Of a stretch of 64,000 nucleotides of DNA, positions 51,206-60,508 are shown piece after piece. The notes under the pieces were generated by a model, which did not search any database, was not told where the DNA came from, and was given only the letters and a program-made list of their open reading frames with translations. The position numbers and the translations under genes were made by a program. The stretch's first letter is position 1; the number at the start of each line of letters is the position of its first letter. Source of the stretch: Firm-04 sp045600205 (GTDB taxonomy: Bacteria > Bacillota > Clostridia > Oscillospirales > Ruminococcaceae); assembly GCA_045600205.1 (NCBI GenBank), contig JAZRXM010000038.1:47436-111435 (forward strand), written 5' to 3'.

Positions 51206-51607
51206 TTACTGTGCCGCGCGTTCTGTTTTCAGATAACAGACCACTGCAAGAACGATAAAAGCCACGCCCACAATCGGATAAGCTTTCATCAGGTGATTGG
51301 TAGTGCCGTAGATTTCCAGTACACCCTGCATCAGGCTGCCAACGGTGAAAACCGCCACCGCAGATGCCCAGAACCGCAGCGTCAGCTTGGAAGGACGCTT
51401 CCATTTCGGCAAAAACAGGAACAGCGTCAGCAGAAATGTGCCGCAGATCAGCGGGATCGCAAACGCATAGAGCATGAAGTCGGAGTACACCATATGACTG
51501 AATTTCTCATATATCGCCCCGACAAGTGCCGTGAGCAACGCTGTGCATAGATACGCAAAGCTTTGTATCTGCATGGTTTTTGTTTCAACCGATGTAGACA
51601 ATGTCAC
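51206..51607 (-). CDS. Small four-helix membrane protein, unknown
   Basis: 133 aa with four hydrophobic helices (about 15-35, 44-66, 78-98 and 108-127). It starts with GTG at 51607, where AAGGAGAGGAG is well placed, and overlaps the end of the upstream gene by 23 bp, so translation is probably coupled. No recognised family. Its pairing with the NAGPA-domain protein suggests an envelope role. Confidence 0.7.
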   Translation of the reverse strand: MTLSTSVETKTMQIQSFAYLCTALLTALVGAIYEKFSHMVYSDFMLYAFAIPLICGTFLLTLFLFLPKWKRPSKLTLRFWASAVAVFTVGSLMQGVLEIYGTTNHLMKAYPIVGVAFIVLAVVCYLKTERAAQ

Positions 51608-52790
51608 TCACGCTCCTCTCCTTGATCGAAAAACCGCTGGTGGTCGGCTTGTTGATCAGCTCACCCTGAAACACCATAGAGGAAGAACCGCCGCCATCCA
51701 GATTGTACGCGGTAGTCGCGCCCAGTTTCTGCATGAAATTGGCAAGCTGATAGAGCGATAAGCCCTGACTTTCACGGGTTCTGCCGTCCGAAACGACAAA
51801 CAGGTAATGGCAGGGCGAGATCATGCCGATTGCCGTGCGCGGATTGCTTGCCATCGCGGTTGCAACCTCATCGCGCTCTGAAACGGTCACCTTGCTGTCC
51901 GAAATCAGCCCGGGGCCGAAACAGTACGCCTGCCAGACACCGCCTGCGACCAGATCTTTGGCTTTGTTTTCCTTACCGTTGACCACGCGCATACTGCCGT
52001 CCACATAAACGCAAAGAACATCCTCATCCTTGGTGCTGTCGCGGTAATCCACGCCGTTACGGATGACGCATCCTGATTCCTGTGCGCCATAGAAATCGCC
52101 GTTGATTGCCAGAATCGCGTTGTGGTCGGAGGCAATTTTTGTGGTCACATCCGTGATATTTTTGCCGTAGCTGTCCTTGGCAAATGCAGATTTCAGATAC
52201 TGCGCGGAGGAAAGCACCACCTCAGCGACATAGATGTTGGTGTGGTTTTCGCGGTATTCCGTCATTTTGATGCTGATATTCGCATCCTGATAATCGGGAT
52301 TTTCGAGTTGTGGCGTCTGCGGTGCAGGCGGATCGGTTTTCGGCGGCTGTGTCACGACAGGCGGCGGTGTCGTCTGCCGGACTTGTACAGGCGGCTGCGT
52401 GGTAGGTACTCCTGCGGGAACGGTTGCCGCGCTCACCTGCTGCTGATTGTTTCCCGCAGCAGTCTGCACAGCGATGGTTTCGCTCGACAGATTGGTCACT
52501 TCCGCGATCAGATCGGTCAGGATTGCTGTTTCTGCGGGAAGATCGGTTTGCTCTGCCTGTGCAGCATCTGTCTGTACAGCGGCAGGCAATGTCATCGAAG
52601 ATGTCTGAACCTGTGCGGAATTTTCCGCCGTAGTTGTCTGCACTGCAATGTTGTCAAACTGGGATAGATTCATCTGTGTCGCATCTTTTTGGAAGGTGCT
52701 TGGCAGCACGAATGTGTTGAGCGCGACATACGCCGTATACGCCGTCAGGGTCAAGCCGAAAAACAGCGGGTACAGCAAGCCTTTTTTCAT
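51585..52790 (-). CDS. Secreted/anchored NAGPA-domain phosphodiester glycosidase-like protein
   Basis: 401 aa. One N-terminal membrane helix (about 5-27), a long Thr/Gln/Pro-rich linker (about 35-165), then a NAGPA (DUF2233) domain: NAILAINGDFYG, VIRNG, PRTAIGM, LFVVSDGRTRESQGLSLYQLANFM, and YNLDGGGSSSMVF. The domain is found in phosphodiester glycosidases and in exopolysaccharide or wall-polymer proteins. The substrate here is unknown; a teichoic- or capsule-like polymer is plausible given the neighbouring LtaS-like and DacF-type genes. Confidence 0.9.
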   Translation of the reverse strand: MKKGLLYPLFFGLTLTAYTAYVALNTFVLPSTFQKDATQMNLSQFDNIAVQTTTAENSAQVQTSSMTLPAAVQTDAAQAEQTDLPAETAILTDLIAEVTNLSSETIAVQTAAGNNQQQVSAATVPAGVPTTQPPVQVRQTTPPPVVTQPPKTDPPAPQTPQLENPDYQDANISIKMTEYRENHTNIYVAEVVLSSAQYLKSAFAKDSYGKNITDVTTKIASDHNAILAINGDFYGAQESGCVIRNGVDYRDSTKDEDVLCVYVDGSMRVVNGKENKAKDLVAGGVWQAYCFGPGLISDSKVTVSERDEVATAMASNPRTAIGMISPCHYLFVVSDGRTRESQGLSLYQLANFMQKLGATTAYNLDGGGSSSMVFQGELINKPTTSGFSIKERSVSDIVYIG

Positions 52791-52907
52791 TGCAAAATCA
52801 TCCTTTCAGACTGAATTCTCCCCTATCATAACACACAAAGATTAAAAAAACATGAAAAAAAGAAAAAAAACCGAAATTTTCTCCGGATGAATGCGCACAC
52901 ATCAAAG

Positions 52908-52940
52908 CAGCGCATCTTCGAATGCTACGAAGATGCGCTG
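52908..52940 (-). terminator. Terminator after the CPBP protease gene
   Basis: CAGCGCATCTTCG pairs perfectly with CGAAGATGCGCTG around a 7-nt loop; only a short T-run follows. Confidence 0.7.
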
Positions 52941-52948
52941 CAATCAGT

Positions 52949-53992
52949 TTAAAGGGAAAGAATCACTTCGCCAACGGTAACAATGACGAAAATGAGCATA
53001 CCAATCGTCAGACAGGTCACCTTGAAATTGTTGCCCTTGGGCAATTCGACCTCAGGCGGATTCACCTGAAATTCGTGATTGGAGAGCTTGGTAATCAGCA
53101 AAACCACGCCTGCGACGGTCATGGAAAGCACCAGAATGCCCCAACCCATCAGCGGCAAAAAGTCCCCGATGTGTTCGAAGAAATACTTGGCAGATTCCAA
53201 CTCACTCAGTTCTGCCGTCAACGTGGAAGAATCCATATTCCGCATCAAAAACATCGGAATCAGCGAGCCTGCAATGTTCAGACTCATGTGCAAAGCGATG
53301 GTATTACGCAATTTTCCGGTCTTGACATAGATATAGCCGAGCATCCAGCCAAGGAATGTCGCATAGAAAAACTGCGAGAAATTGCCGTGAAACGCGCCAA
53401 ACAACACGCCCGTCACCAGAACCGCCTTGCCATCACCATATTTACGCACACGGTCAATGAAGATCTTGCGGAACAGGATTTCCTCCACGATCGGACCGAA
53501 TGTGGTTGCAAATATAATGAAAACAATGGATTTTTCGTCTAAGATCGCATTGGAGAGCGTTGCATCACCAAGATCCACATGGAACAGCGTGGTGCAAAGA
53601 AACGTTACAAAAACGCCGATGAAATTACCGATCATCATCAGGCTTTCGCCCAGAATGAAATACTGGAAAAAGTCACCGAGTGTAAATTTGCCTGCCTTCG
53701 GAACGGATTTCTCCGCATTTCGAGAGAGAAGCAGATAAATCGGGAACGCAATGCCATACATCGAGCCGAATGAAATCAGGTAAGAAATCTGCGTCGGGAT
53801 TTCCTCTTTTTGCGTCAACAGCAAATAGATCAGTGCGACCAGATTGACAACCAAGAGCGAAATCGCAACATATGCGCCGATTTTCCATTCGCAATTGCTA
53901 TAAGCTTTTTTTGCTTTTTGGATGAGTGTTTCTTCATTTACCGGTGGTTCTTCTGCGATAGGTTGTTCAACTTGTACCATATTTTCTTCCAT
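52949..53992 (-). CDS. CPBP-family intramembrane metalloprotease
   Basis: 347 aa with about eight membrane helices. The CAAX-protease/bacteriocin-processing (Abi) signatures are intact: EEILFRKIFIDRVRKYG (EExxxR), FGAFHGNFSQFFYATFLG (FxxxH) and HMSLNIAGS (HxxxN). Such proteases process lipid-linked peptides or act in bacteriocin self-immunity and stress responses; no bacteriocin gene is visible nearby. ATG 53992 follows AGGAGG. It is 82 bp downstream of the repeat-protein gene, behind a hairpin. Confidence 0.9.
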   Translation of the reverse strand: MEENMVQVEQPIAEEPPVNEETLIQKAKKAYSNCEWKIGAYVAISLLVVNLVALIYLLLTQKEEIPTQISYLISFGSMYGIAFPIYLLLSRNAEKSVPKAGKFTLGDFFQYFILGESLMMIGNFIGVFVTFLCTTLFHVDLGDATLSNAILDEKSIVFIIFATTFGPIVEEILFRKIFIDRVRKYGDGKAVLVTGVLFGAFHGNFSQFFYATFLGWMLGYIYVKTGKLRNTIALHMSLNIAGSLIPMFLMRNMDSSTLTAELSELESAKYFFEHIGDFLPLMGWGILVLSMTVAGVVLLITKLSNHEFQVNPPEVELPKGNNFKVTCLTIGMLIFVIVTVGEVILSL

Positions 53993-54022
53993 AAAAATAA
54001 AACCTCCTGCCATCATACAAAA

Positions 54023-54056
54023 CAACAGCGGCGTTCCCAACGAAATGCCGCTGTTG
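54023..54056 (-). terminator. Terminator after the DVLxQF-repeat gene
   Basis: CAACAGCGGC pairs with GCCGCTGTTG around a 14-nt loop, followed on the minus strand by TTTTGT. Confidence 0.75.
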
Positions 54057-54074
54057 CTGTAATTTACGGCAAAA

Positions 54075-56543
54075 TTACTTCTTTCTGCCGACAAATGCGC
54101 CTGTTGTTGGGTCAAGACCCTGCTCTTCAAGCTGCTTCAGTTGTCTTTCAAATTCCTTGTTGATGCGTTCGAGCTTTTTGCGGCGTTTTGCCTCAGCAGC
54201 AGAAATCGGACCGGTCTGTTCGGGCTCTTTCTGTACGGGCTGCGCAGACGATACGGTCTTTTTCTTCTTATCGGGCATTTTGAACTCAGTGAAGACGATT
54301 TCCTTTTCGTTTTCGTTTTTCTTCTTGCGGTTGTCCTCAATACCCATAGCAGCCATCAGTTCCTCAACATCGAGGACAGGTGCGCCGCCCTGCTGGAATC
54401 CCGGTGTAATGCCGACGCCCTTTGCTGCTGCCGCAAACGGATTTTCGTTCTGCTGCGGCGGTGTGCTGTAAACGGTTTCGTTGATCGGGATCGGTTTGCC
54501 GAGTTCATCATAGGTCTGGAAAAGCTGTCTGCCGTCTGCGCTGTAACCGACGAACAACGGGGTCGGTGCATTGGGCTTCTGAGGCTCTACAGCTTTCGGT
54601 ACGGCATACAGGTTGACCTGCTGATTCATGTACGGATTGATATACGGCTGCTGGAACTGCGGATAGCCCATCGGCTGCTGCATCATCGGCTGACCGTAAG
54701 GCATCTGCGGATATGGCTGCTGGGGGTAACCCATCGGCTGCTGCGGATAGCCGATAGACGGCTGCTGCGGCATGATCGGCGGCTGCGGCATTTGCACAGG
54801 TGGCGGCATCTGCGGCAGAGAAGTCGGCACCGATACCAATTCAGGAGCATCGGGCAGCGCTGTCGGTGCAGTCGGAACCGTTGCAATATCGGGCACGCTC
54901 TGCGGTGCGGCAGACGCGGTCATCAGGTTAGAAACCTCAATGGGAGTATCCTTTGCCTGACCGGGCATCACAAACAGATCTGCTGCATCAGAGATATTAT
55001 CAATAATCGGTCTGACAGGCGGTGCAACGGGCTGTTCAGACATCACAGGAGTAGAAGATACCGGTCTTGCAAACGTGTCAGCAGGATTTGCAGGAATCGG
55101 AATGACAGGTCTGTCAAACGGATCGTAGTCATTCGGAGCGGGTTCTGTTTCGACCTCTACGGCACCGCCTGCGGTGGCAATCTGTGCAGCGAGGTCACCG
55201 AAGCTGTCCGGACCCTCCACGGGATTATCTGCGATCTGACCATTCAGCGCATCGGCTTTCGGTGCTTCGACATTGGGTGCGCCTGCGCCAAAGACATCGT
55301 TTGCAACTTTTTCGAATCCGCCCGCAGTACCCTTGGAAGCCATAGAAAACTGCGCGAGAATATCCTCGGGATCAGACATCGGCTGAGAAGCGGACGGCTG
55401 CACAGGAACATCGAGTGACGGAATTGCCTGTTCAGGCAGTTCTGCACCGGAAACCGAACCGTTCTGCGGTGCATTCGGTACAGTGAACTGTGCAAGAATA
55501 TCGTCAGCACCTGCTGCCTTGGGCGGCTGAGCAGGGTTCACACTCGGAATTGCAAACTGCGACAGCACATCGTCCGGGGAAATCGGCGACGGCATCGGAG
55601 TCGATTCGGGCATTTCAGGAACAGGCGAAGCAGTCGGCACATTCGGCACCGCAAACTGCGAAAGAACATCATCCGCGGGCGCAGGAGTCGGGGTCGGCAT
55701 CTGCGGCGGAATGCTGAACTGTTTGAGTACATCCTCAGCGGAATCGACAACACCATTCATCGGAGGTGCAGTCGGCACGTTCATCGGCGTGGGAACCGGC
55801 TGGGGTGTACCGGGGATCGGCGGAATGTTAAACTGCGCCAGTACATCCTCTGCGGAATTGGCAATGCCGTTTGCCATAGGAGCAGGTGTGGGGGCAGATT
55901 GCGGCATTGTCGGCACCTGCGGGATATTAAACTGCGACAGCACATCGTTTGCGCTGTTTGCGATGCCGTTCATCGGCACAGGATTATGTACAGGAGCGGT
56001 TGCAGCGGCAGACTGCGCAAGCGTCGGAACATTCGGAATATTGAATTGTGACAACACATCGGTACCCTGCGGCGTCGGCATCTGCGGCGGCGCGATAGCA
56101 ATGGGTTCCGGCGGTTCCGGAGCTGGAACAGAGGCTGCGGCGGCGGCTGCCTGCTGGACTTTTCGCATAGCGGGTGGAATATATCCGCCATCGTTGTTTG
56201 CTGCGGAGGCATGAGAAGCCGGAGCCTGAATCGGGGAAGCATTGCGACTCGGCTCATTTTTCTGCGGACGCGATTCTGCCACCTCGCGCTTCAGCATCTT
56301 CTGCTCTTCCTTGAGCATTGCCTTCATTTCCTTATTCGACTCGCGAATCAGCTGCTTGGCAATGGAATTCTTACATTTTTCACAGGTGATCTGAACAATA
56401 TCCTTCATCTGTCCGATAGAAGTAAAATGACCGATATTCTCAGGTTTTGTCAGATTAATACGGCAAGCGGTATGCTTTCCGTTCACTGTTGCATGTACTT
56501 CTTTGTTTCTCGATTTATTCGATGTAATCAAGTCAACTTGCAT
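54075..56543 (-). CDS. Large disordered protein with eight DVLxQF repeats
   Basis: 822 aa, no signal peptide or membrane helix, so cytoplasmic. Residues 1-60 look folded and carry ITCEKCK (one CxxC); 60-90 is a charged helix. From about 100 it is Pro/Ala/Gln-rich and disordered, with eight copies of a [ND]-[VI]-L-x-Q-F-x-[IVM] motif at about 162, 200, 233, 271, 292, 325, 348 and 394. Residues about 590-650 form a Gln/Pro/Met/Tyr-rich stretch (GYPQQP repeats), and the end is basic and helical (AKRRKKLERINKEFERQLKQLEEQ). I recognise no family. Spaced short motifs suggest multivalent partner binding (inference). Confidence 0.85.
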   Translation of the reverse strand: MQVDLITSNKSRNKEVHATVNGKHTACRINLTKPENIGHFTSIGQMKDIVQITCEKCKNSIAKQLIRESNKEMKAMLKEEQKMLKREVAESRPQKNEPSRNASPIQAPASHASAANNDGGYIPPAMRKVQQAAAAAASVPAPEPPEPIAIAPPQMPTPQGTDVLSQFNIPNVPTLAQSAAATAPVHNPVPMNGIANSANDVLSQFNIPQVPTMPQSAPTPAPMANGIANSAEDVLAQFNIPPIPGTPQPVPTPMNVPTAPPMNGVVDSAEDVLKQFSIPPQMPTPTPAPADDVLSQFAVPNVPTASPVPEMPESTPMPSPISPDDVLSQFAIPSVNPAQPPKAAGADDILAQFTVPNAPQNGSVSGAELPEQAIPSLDVPVQPSASQPMSDPEDILAQFSMASKGTAGGFEKVANDVFGAGAPNVEAPKADALNGQIADNPVEGPDSFGDLAAQIATAGGAVEVETEPAPNDYDPFDRPVIPIPANPADTFARPVSSTPVMSEQPVAPPVRPIIDNISDAADLFVMPGQAKDTPIEVSNLMTASAAPQSVPDIATVPTAPTALPDAPELVSVPTSLPQMPPPVQMPQPPIMPQQPSIGYPQQPMGYPQQPYPQMPYGQPMMQQPMGYPQFQQPYINPYMNQQVNLYAVPKAVEPQKPNAPTPLFVGYSADGRQLFQTYDELGKPIPINETVYSTPPQQNENPFAAAAKGVGITPGFQQGGAPVLDVEELMAAMGIEDNRKKKNENEKEIVFTEFKMPDKKKKTVSSAQPVQKEPEQTGPISAAEAKRRKKLERINKEFERQLKQLEEQGLDPTTGAFVGRKK

Positions 56544-56584
56544 AAGGTTCCCCTCCGATGACTGTATATTTTTCCGTATTTTAT

Positions 56585-56613
56585 ATTATACACCATAAGA
56601 CCGAAAAAATCAA
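56585..56613 (-). promoter_or_regulatory. Promoter of the DVLxQF-repeat gene
   Basis: Minus-strand TTGATT (56613-56608), 17 bp, TATAAT (56590-56585). The stretch 56614-56748 is A/T-rich and shows nothing else. Confidence 0.75.
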
Positions 56614-56748
56614 CACTTTTGAGAAGAAAAAAACAATTTTGTCTATCATTTTGTGCATTACAGAAAAAACGGTATCACTTTTTGGCATACCTCACAGAAA
56701 AACTTTAAACCAAACAAAAATCGACATTTCGGCACAGTCTGTGCCCGC

Positions 56749-56777
56749 TTGACGCCCACAAAAGATTGTGCTATAAT
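56749..56777 (+). promoter_or_regulatory. Promoter of the PHP phosphatase gene
   Basis: TTGACG (56749-56754), 17 bp, TATAAT (56772-56777). Confidence 0.8.
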
Positions 56778-56870
56778 GTATGCAATGCCGCCGCAGAATC
56801 TGAAATTTCCGCACAAGTGTTCCGATTTGCGGCACGAATGAAATTCAACAACAGGACGGCGATTATCAAG

Positions 56871-57704
56871 ATGATCATGAATCTTCACACGCACACCCAC
56901 CACTCCCCTGACGGTGCAAACGAAACGGTTGCACAGCGCATCGAGATGGCAAAAGCCTGCGGACTGCAAATCATGGCAGTCACCGACCACTGCGAAGTCA
57001 ACCGCTATTATCCTGCGGAATATTATCACGCGCAGGAATCTAAAATTTTCGATTATAACAGCAAGGGCGTTTTTGACGGCTCTGTTGCGGAAACCGTGGC
57101 AGAACAAGAAAAAAATCCTGATTTTCTGCTGCTTTGCGGCACGGAACTGGGTCAGATCCCGCAGGATGTGGAACTTTCGCAGAAGCTCTACAATGACCCG
57201 CGCCTTGATCTGGCAATCGGCTCTGTCCATGAATTGCCGAACTTGCCCGATTTCTATTATCTGGACTATTCGCAATACGCCGTACCTGCGCTGATTACTG
57301 CCTATTTTGACGAAGTACTCGCGCTTGCCAAAACAAACTGCTATGATATCCTCGGACACATCACTTACGCATTGCGGTATCTGCCTGAACGGACATCTTA
57401 CGACATCACACCGCATATGCCCGTGATTGAAGAAATTTACCGCGCAGTTATTGCCAAGGATAAGGCAATTGAGTTGAACGGCTCCATGCTGAAGAAAGAC
57501 CCGCCGTTCACCGACCCTGATCTGAAACTGCTGAAGCTGTATCACGACATGGGAGGCAAATATCTGACCATCAGTACCGATGCCCACCACGGGAAATTCC
57601 TCGGACATCGAATGGATTATCTGGAGCAAATGGCAAAAGACGCAGGCTTTGGAAAACTGACCTATTTTGTCAAGCACAGCCCTGTGCAAATTGAACTTGC
57701 ATAA
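56871..57704 (+). CDS. PHP-domain phosphatase (histidinol-phosphatase family)
   Basis: About 277 aa. PHP metal motifs: HTHTHHSPD (motif I), VTDHCE (II), GTELG (Glu of motif III), AIGSVHEL and ILGHITYAL (further His), and STDAHHGKF (IV). This layout fits the HisK-type histidinol-phosphate phosphatase of Firmicutes, but related PHP enzymes act on other phosphates, and no his genes are near. The start is uncertain: ATG 56871, 56877, or 56838 further upstream; GGACGG is a weak ribosome binding site for 56871. Confidence 0.85.
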   Translation: MIMNLHTHTHHSPDGANETVAQRIEMAKACGLQIMAVTDHCEVNRYYPAEYYHAQESKIFDYNSKGVFDGSVAETVAEQEKNPDFLLLCGTELGQIPQDVELSQKLYNDPRLDLAIGSVHELPNLPDFYYLDYSQYAVPALITAYFDEVLALAKTNCYDILGHITYALRYLPERTSYDITPHMPVIEEIYRAVIAKDKAIELNGSMLKKDPPFTDPDLKLLKLYHDMGGKYLTISTDAHHGKFLGHRMDYLEQMAKDAGFGKLTYFVKHSPVQIELA

Positions 57705-57713
57705 AAATTGCAA

Positions 57714-57750
57714 AAAGTCCCTGCCACAAAAATCATGCGGCAGGGACTTT
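57714..57750. terminator. Bidirectional terminator between PHP gene and prfB
   Basis: AAAGTCCCTGCC pairs perfectly with GGCAGGGACTTT, flanked by A and T runs, between converging genes. Confidence 0.9.
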
Positions 57751-57755
57751 GATTT

Positions 57756-58892
57756 TCAGTCTGTTTCAGAGGATGCGACACCCAATGTACCATGCGAGAG
57801 TGCCTTCAGATATGCATTGATGAACGAATCCAGTCCGCCGTCCATAACCATCTGCACGTTGCCGTTTTCGCAGCCTGTGCGGTGATCCTTGACGAGCGTA
57901 TACGGCATGAAAACGTAGGAGCGAATCTGGCTGCCCCACTCAATTTTCAGCTGGGTACCTTTGATATCCGAGATTTTCTCCAGATGCTCACGCTCTTTGA
58001 TCTCGATCAACTTTGCGCGCAGCATTTTCATACAGTAATCCTTGTTCTGGAACTGGCTTCGCTGGGTCTGGCAGGAAACGACGATGCCCGTCGGGATGTG
58101 CGTCAGACGAACAGCAGACGAAGTCTTGTTGATATGCTGACCGCCTGCGCCCGAAGAACGGAACACATCCATTTTGAGGTCCTCAGGACGAATCTCGACT
58201 TCCACATCATCGGAAATTTCAGGCATGACTTCCACCGCAGCAAATGAGGTATGACGTCTGCCGGAAGCATCAAACGGAGAAACACGTACCAGACGGTGTA
58301 CACCTGCCTCGGATTTCAGGAAGCCGTAAGCATTCTCGCCCTGCACCATAAATGATGCGGACTTGACACCGGCATCATCGCCGTCCAGCCAATCCAGCAA
58401 ATCGACCTTGAAGCCGTGACCTTCCGCATATTTATTGTACATACGGTAGAGCATCTGTGTCCAGTCCTGCGCCTCGGTACCGCCCGCACCTGCGTGCAGT
58501 GTCAGAATGGCGTTGGAGTTGTCATATTCGCCTGTCAGCAGACTCTTGAGTTTTTCCTCATCCAGCATGGCACGGAAGCGTTCTGCATCTGCGGCAAGTT
58601 CCTCGTTTGAGGAATCATCGCCTTCCTCCATACACATTTCGATCATGCCGATGGTGTCTTCCATCAGCGACTGCAATTTTTCAAATTTATCGACCTTATT
58701 TTCAAGGCTGCGAATTTTTGTCATGACCTGCTGCGACTTCTCGATATCGTCCCAGAAGCCGTCATAGGTGACCTGAATCTGCAGGTCAGAGAGTTCTGCC
58801 TTTGCGCGTTCGATTTGCAGCACCTCGCCAAGTTCCTTGACCTCAGGGCGGGCGTTGACCAGTTCATTTTTGATGTCGTCCAGTAAAATCAT
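57756..58892 (-). CDS. prfB: Peptide chain release factor 2
   Basis: Recognises UGA/UAA stops and releases the peptide. 378 aa with the RF2-specific SPF tripeptide (VSPFDASGRRHTSF) and the catalytic GGQ (SSGAGGQHINKTSSAVR). The reading frame is continuous from MILLDDIKNELVNARP, so the programmed +1 frameshift near codon 26 that controls most bacterial prfB genes is missing. AAAGGA precedes the ATG. Confidence 0.96.
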   Translation of the reverse strand: MILLDDIKNELVNARPEVKELGEVLQIERAKAELSDLQIQVTYDGFWDDIEKSQQVMTKIRSLENKVDKFEKLQSLMEDTIGMIEMCMEEGDDSSNEELAADAERFRAMLDEEKLKSLLTGEYDNSNAILTLHAGAGGTEAQDWTQMLYRMYNKYAEGHGFKVDLLDWLDGDDAGVKSASFMVQGENAYGFLKSEAGVHRLVRVSPFDASGRRHTSFAAVEVMPEISDDVEVEIRPEDLKMDVFRSSGAGGQHINKTSSAVRLTHIPTGIVVSCQTQRSQFQNKDYCMKMLRAKLIEIKEREHLEKISDIKGTQLKIEWGSQIRSYVFMPYTLVKDHRTGCENGNVQMVMDGGLDSFINAYLKALSHGTLGVASSETD

Positions 58893-58935
58893 CGGTAAAA
58901 ATCCTTTCGCGTTTTTCGGATTGCCTATCCTTATT

Positions 58936-58964
58936 ATTATACACGTTTTTCAAGATTCTGTCAA
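58936..58964 (-). promoter_or_regulatory. Promoter of prfB
   Basis: Minus-strand TTGACA (58964-58959), 17 bp, TATAAT (58941-58936), just after the aac(3)-like stop codon. Confidence 0.88.
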
Positions 58965-58967
58965 CAT

Positions 58968-59762
58968 CTATTTTTTGTAGTATTCAGGCGGTATTCGCAT
59001 CTCGCCCGCGCAGAGGTCGTGGTCAGTGCGTTCCCAGAGCATCCTGACGATATCGGTGATCTGACGGGCATCGCAGCAGGTGACTTTTGCGCCGCCCAAC
59101 TGCGCATATGTGGTCGCGCCGAAATAATCGAACACTTCACCATAGTTGGGATAAAATTCAGAGCAGCAGCAGGGCAGCCCCTCGGAAAAATGCGTGTGAA
59201 ACGGCGGCGATTGCATCAGATTTCCGTTTTGATCGCGGATGTTGATGACAAACGTGTTCGGGTTCAGGCGATTCGGAATTTGCAGGCGTTCATCCACCGC
59301 ATGGAGATAGGTGTTACTGTCATGTCCGACACCGATCAGCAAAATCTTGCCGTTTTCCTCGTAAAGTCTGGATAAACAGCCGTTAACGGGTGCAGGCGAT
59401 GCTGATTGTTCCTCGCCTTTGATGAAGTCCTCCGCACCCTTGCCAAACACCGCGACAGAGTGGGTCGGGTGCAGAGAGCGGTGCGCATCTTTGCGGAATG
59501 CCGCAATCCGAGGCAGTGTACCGATGCACGGAACCGTCGTGTTGACATCATAATTCGGGTTCTCAGGGCTGACACTGTCCCATGTATGAGTCGGCACAAT
59601 GAACAACCCCTCTGAAAGATAATCGCAAAATGCGTCAATCAGACCGTCTGCGCCGTTTTCGATTTCGCCGATTTTGCGCAGGGAACAGTGCATGGTCACC
59701 TTGTCGTTCTTGCGGATATTGAGTTGTTTCAGCATCGAAAATACGTCGTTTTTCGTTGTCAT
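58968..59762 (-). CDS. AAC(3)-family aminoglycoside N-acetyltransferase-like protein
   Basis: 264 aa, antibiotic_NAT fold. VTMHCSLRKIGEIENGADGLIDAF, FIVPTHTWD and the acetyl-CoA/active-site stretch RSLHPTHSVAVFGKGAEDFI are present, as is LLIGVGHDSNTYLHAVDE. Similar chromosomal proteins (for example YokD in Bacillus) bind acetyl-CoA but are often poor resistance enzymes, so resistance should not be assumed. GAGGAG precedes the ATG. It follows maf by 10 bp (operon). Confidence 0.88.
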   Translation of the reverse strand: MTTKNDVFSMLKQLNIRKNDKVTMHCSLRKIGEIENGADGLIDAFCDYLSEGLFIVPTHTWDSVSPENPNYDVNTTVPCIGTLPRIAAFRKDAHRSLHPTHSVAVFGKGAEDFIKGEEQSASPAPVNGCLSRLYEENGKILLIGVGHDSNTYLHAVDERLQIPNRLNPNTFVINIRDQNGNLMQSPPFHTHFSEGLPCCCSEFYPNYGEVFDYFGATTYAQLGGAKVTCCDARQITDIVRMLWERTDHDLCAGEMRIPPEYYKK

Positions 59763-59772
59763 GATATTCTCC

Positions 59773-60333
59773 TCACAGCAAAAACATCTCTCTGAGCTGC
59801 CGTCCCAATCGTGCAATCGGCAAGCCCATGACATTGTAGTAATCCCCGTGAATGCCTGCAATCAGCAGAGCCGCCTTGCCTTGTATGCCGTAGCCGCCTG
59901 CTTTGTCATAGGGTTCATCGGTAGCGGCATAGTTTTCCATTTCGGCATCGGTCAGCGGATAGAATTGCACCTGTGTTTCTTCGGAAAAGCTGCACAAATC
60001 GCCTGCGTGCGCAATTGCAACGCCTGTTGTGACGGTATGTTGTCTGCCCGAAAGCATATGCAGCATCCGCAGGCAATCGGCGCGGTCACGGGGCTTTCCG
60101 AGGATTTCTCCGTCACACAAAACCGTCGTATCTGCGCCGATGACAACGGCATCAGGATATTGCATCGCAATCTCGGCAGCTTTTTGTTTTGCGAGAAATT
60201 CGGCGGCTTTTTCGGGCGGCAATGTATCAGGCAGATGTTCCTCGCCCTGCGCAGGGCAAATCGTAAATGAGATGTCGAGCATCGCAAGCAATTCTTTTCG
60301 CCGCGGCGATGCAGACGCTAAAATATAATTCAT
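59773..60333 (-). CDS. maf: Maf-family nucleotide pyrophosphatase
   Basis: House-cleaning enzyme that hydrolyses modified or canonical dTTP/UTP. 186 aa. The start MNYILASASPRRKELL carries the SxxR(R) substrate site, with VIGADTTVLCDGEILGKP (catalytic Asp), HTVTTGVAI and DKAGGYGIQGKAALLI following. AAAGGA precedes ATG 60333; a long in-frame stretch upstream crosses the promoter and is discarded. Confidence 0.95.
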   Translation of the reverse strand: MNYILASASPRRKELLAMLDISFTICPAQGEEHLPDTLPPEKAAEFLAKQKAAEIAMQYPDAVVIGADTTVLCDGEILGKPRDRADCLRMLHMLSGRQHTVTTGVAIAHAGDLCSFSEETQVQFYPLTDAEMENYAATDEPYDKAGGYGIQGKAALLIAGIHGDYYNVMGLPIARLGRQLREMFLL

Positions 60334-60387
60334 AATAAATCCTTTCTGAAAATGACTGTTTAACAGATGTATTTCAGCTGATATCCT

Positions 60388-60416
60388 ATTATACCACAAG
60401 TCGTCCGGATCCGCAA
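60388..60416 (-). promoter_or_regulatory. Promoter of maf-aac(3)
   Basis: Minus-strand TTGCGG (60416-60411), 17 bp, TATAAT (60393-60388). Confidence 0.7.
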
Positions 60417-60427
60417 GAAAAAAACGG

Positions 60428-60456
60428 TTGCATTTTATATCACAATATGCTATAAT
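60428..60456 (+). promoter_or_regulatory. Promoter of the DUF4236 gene
   Basis: TTGCAT (60428-60433), 17 bp, TATAAT (60451-60456). Confidence 0.75.
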
Positions 60457-60508
60457 TATGACAGCAATTCCACCAAAATCTACGTAACAGAACAGGAGGC
60501 GCGGCAGT

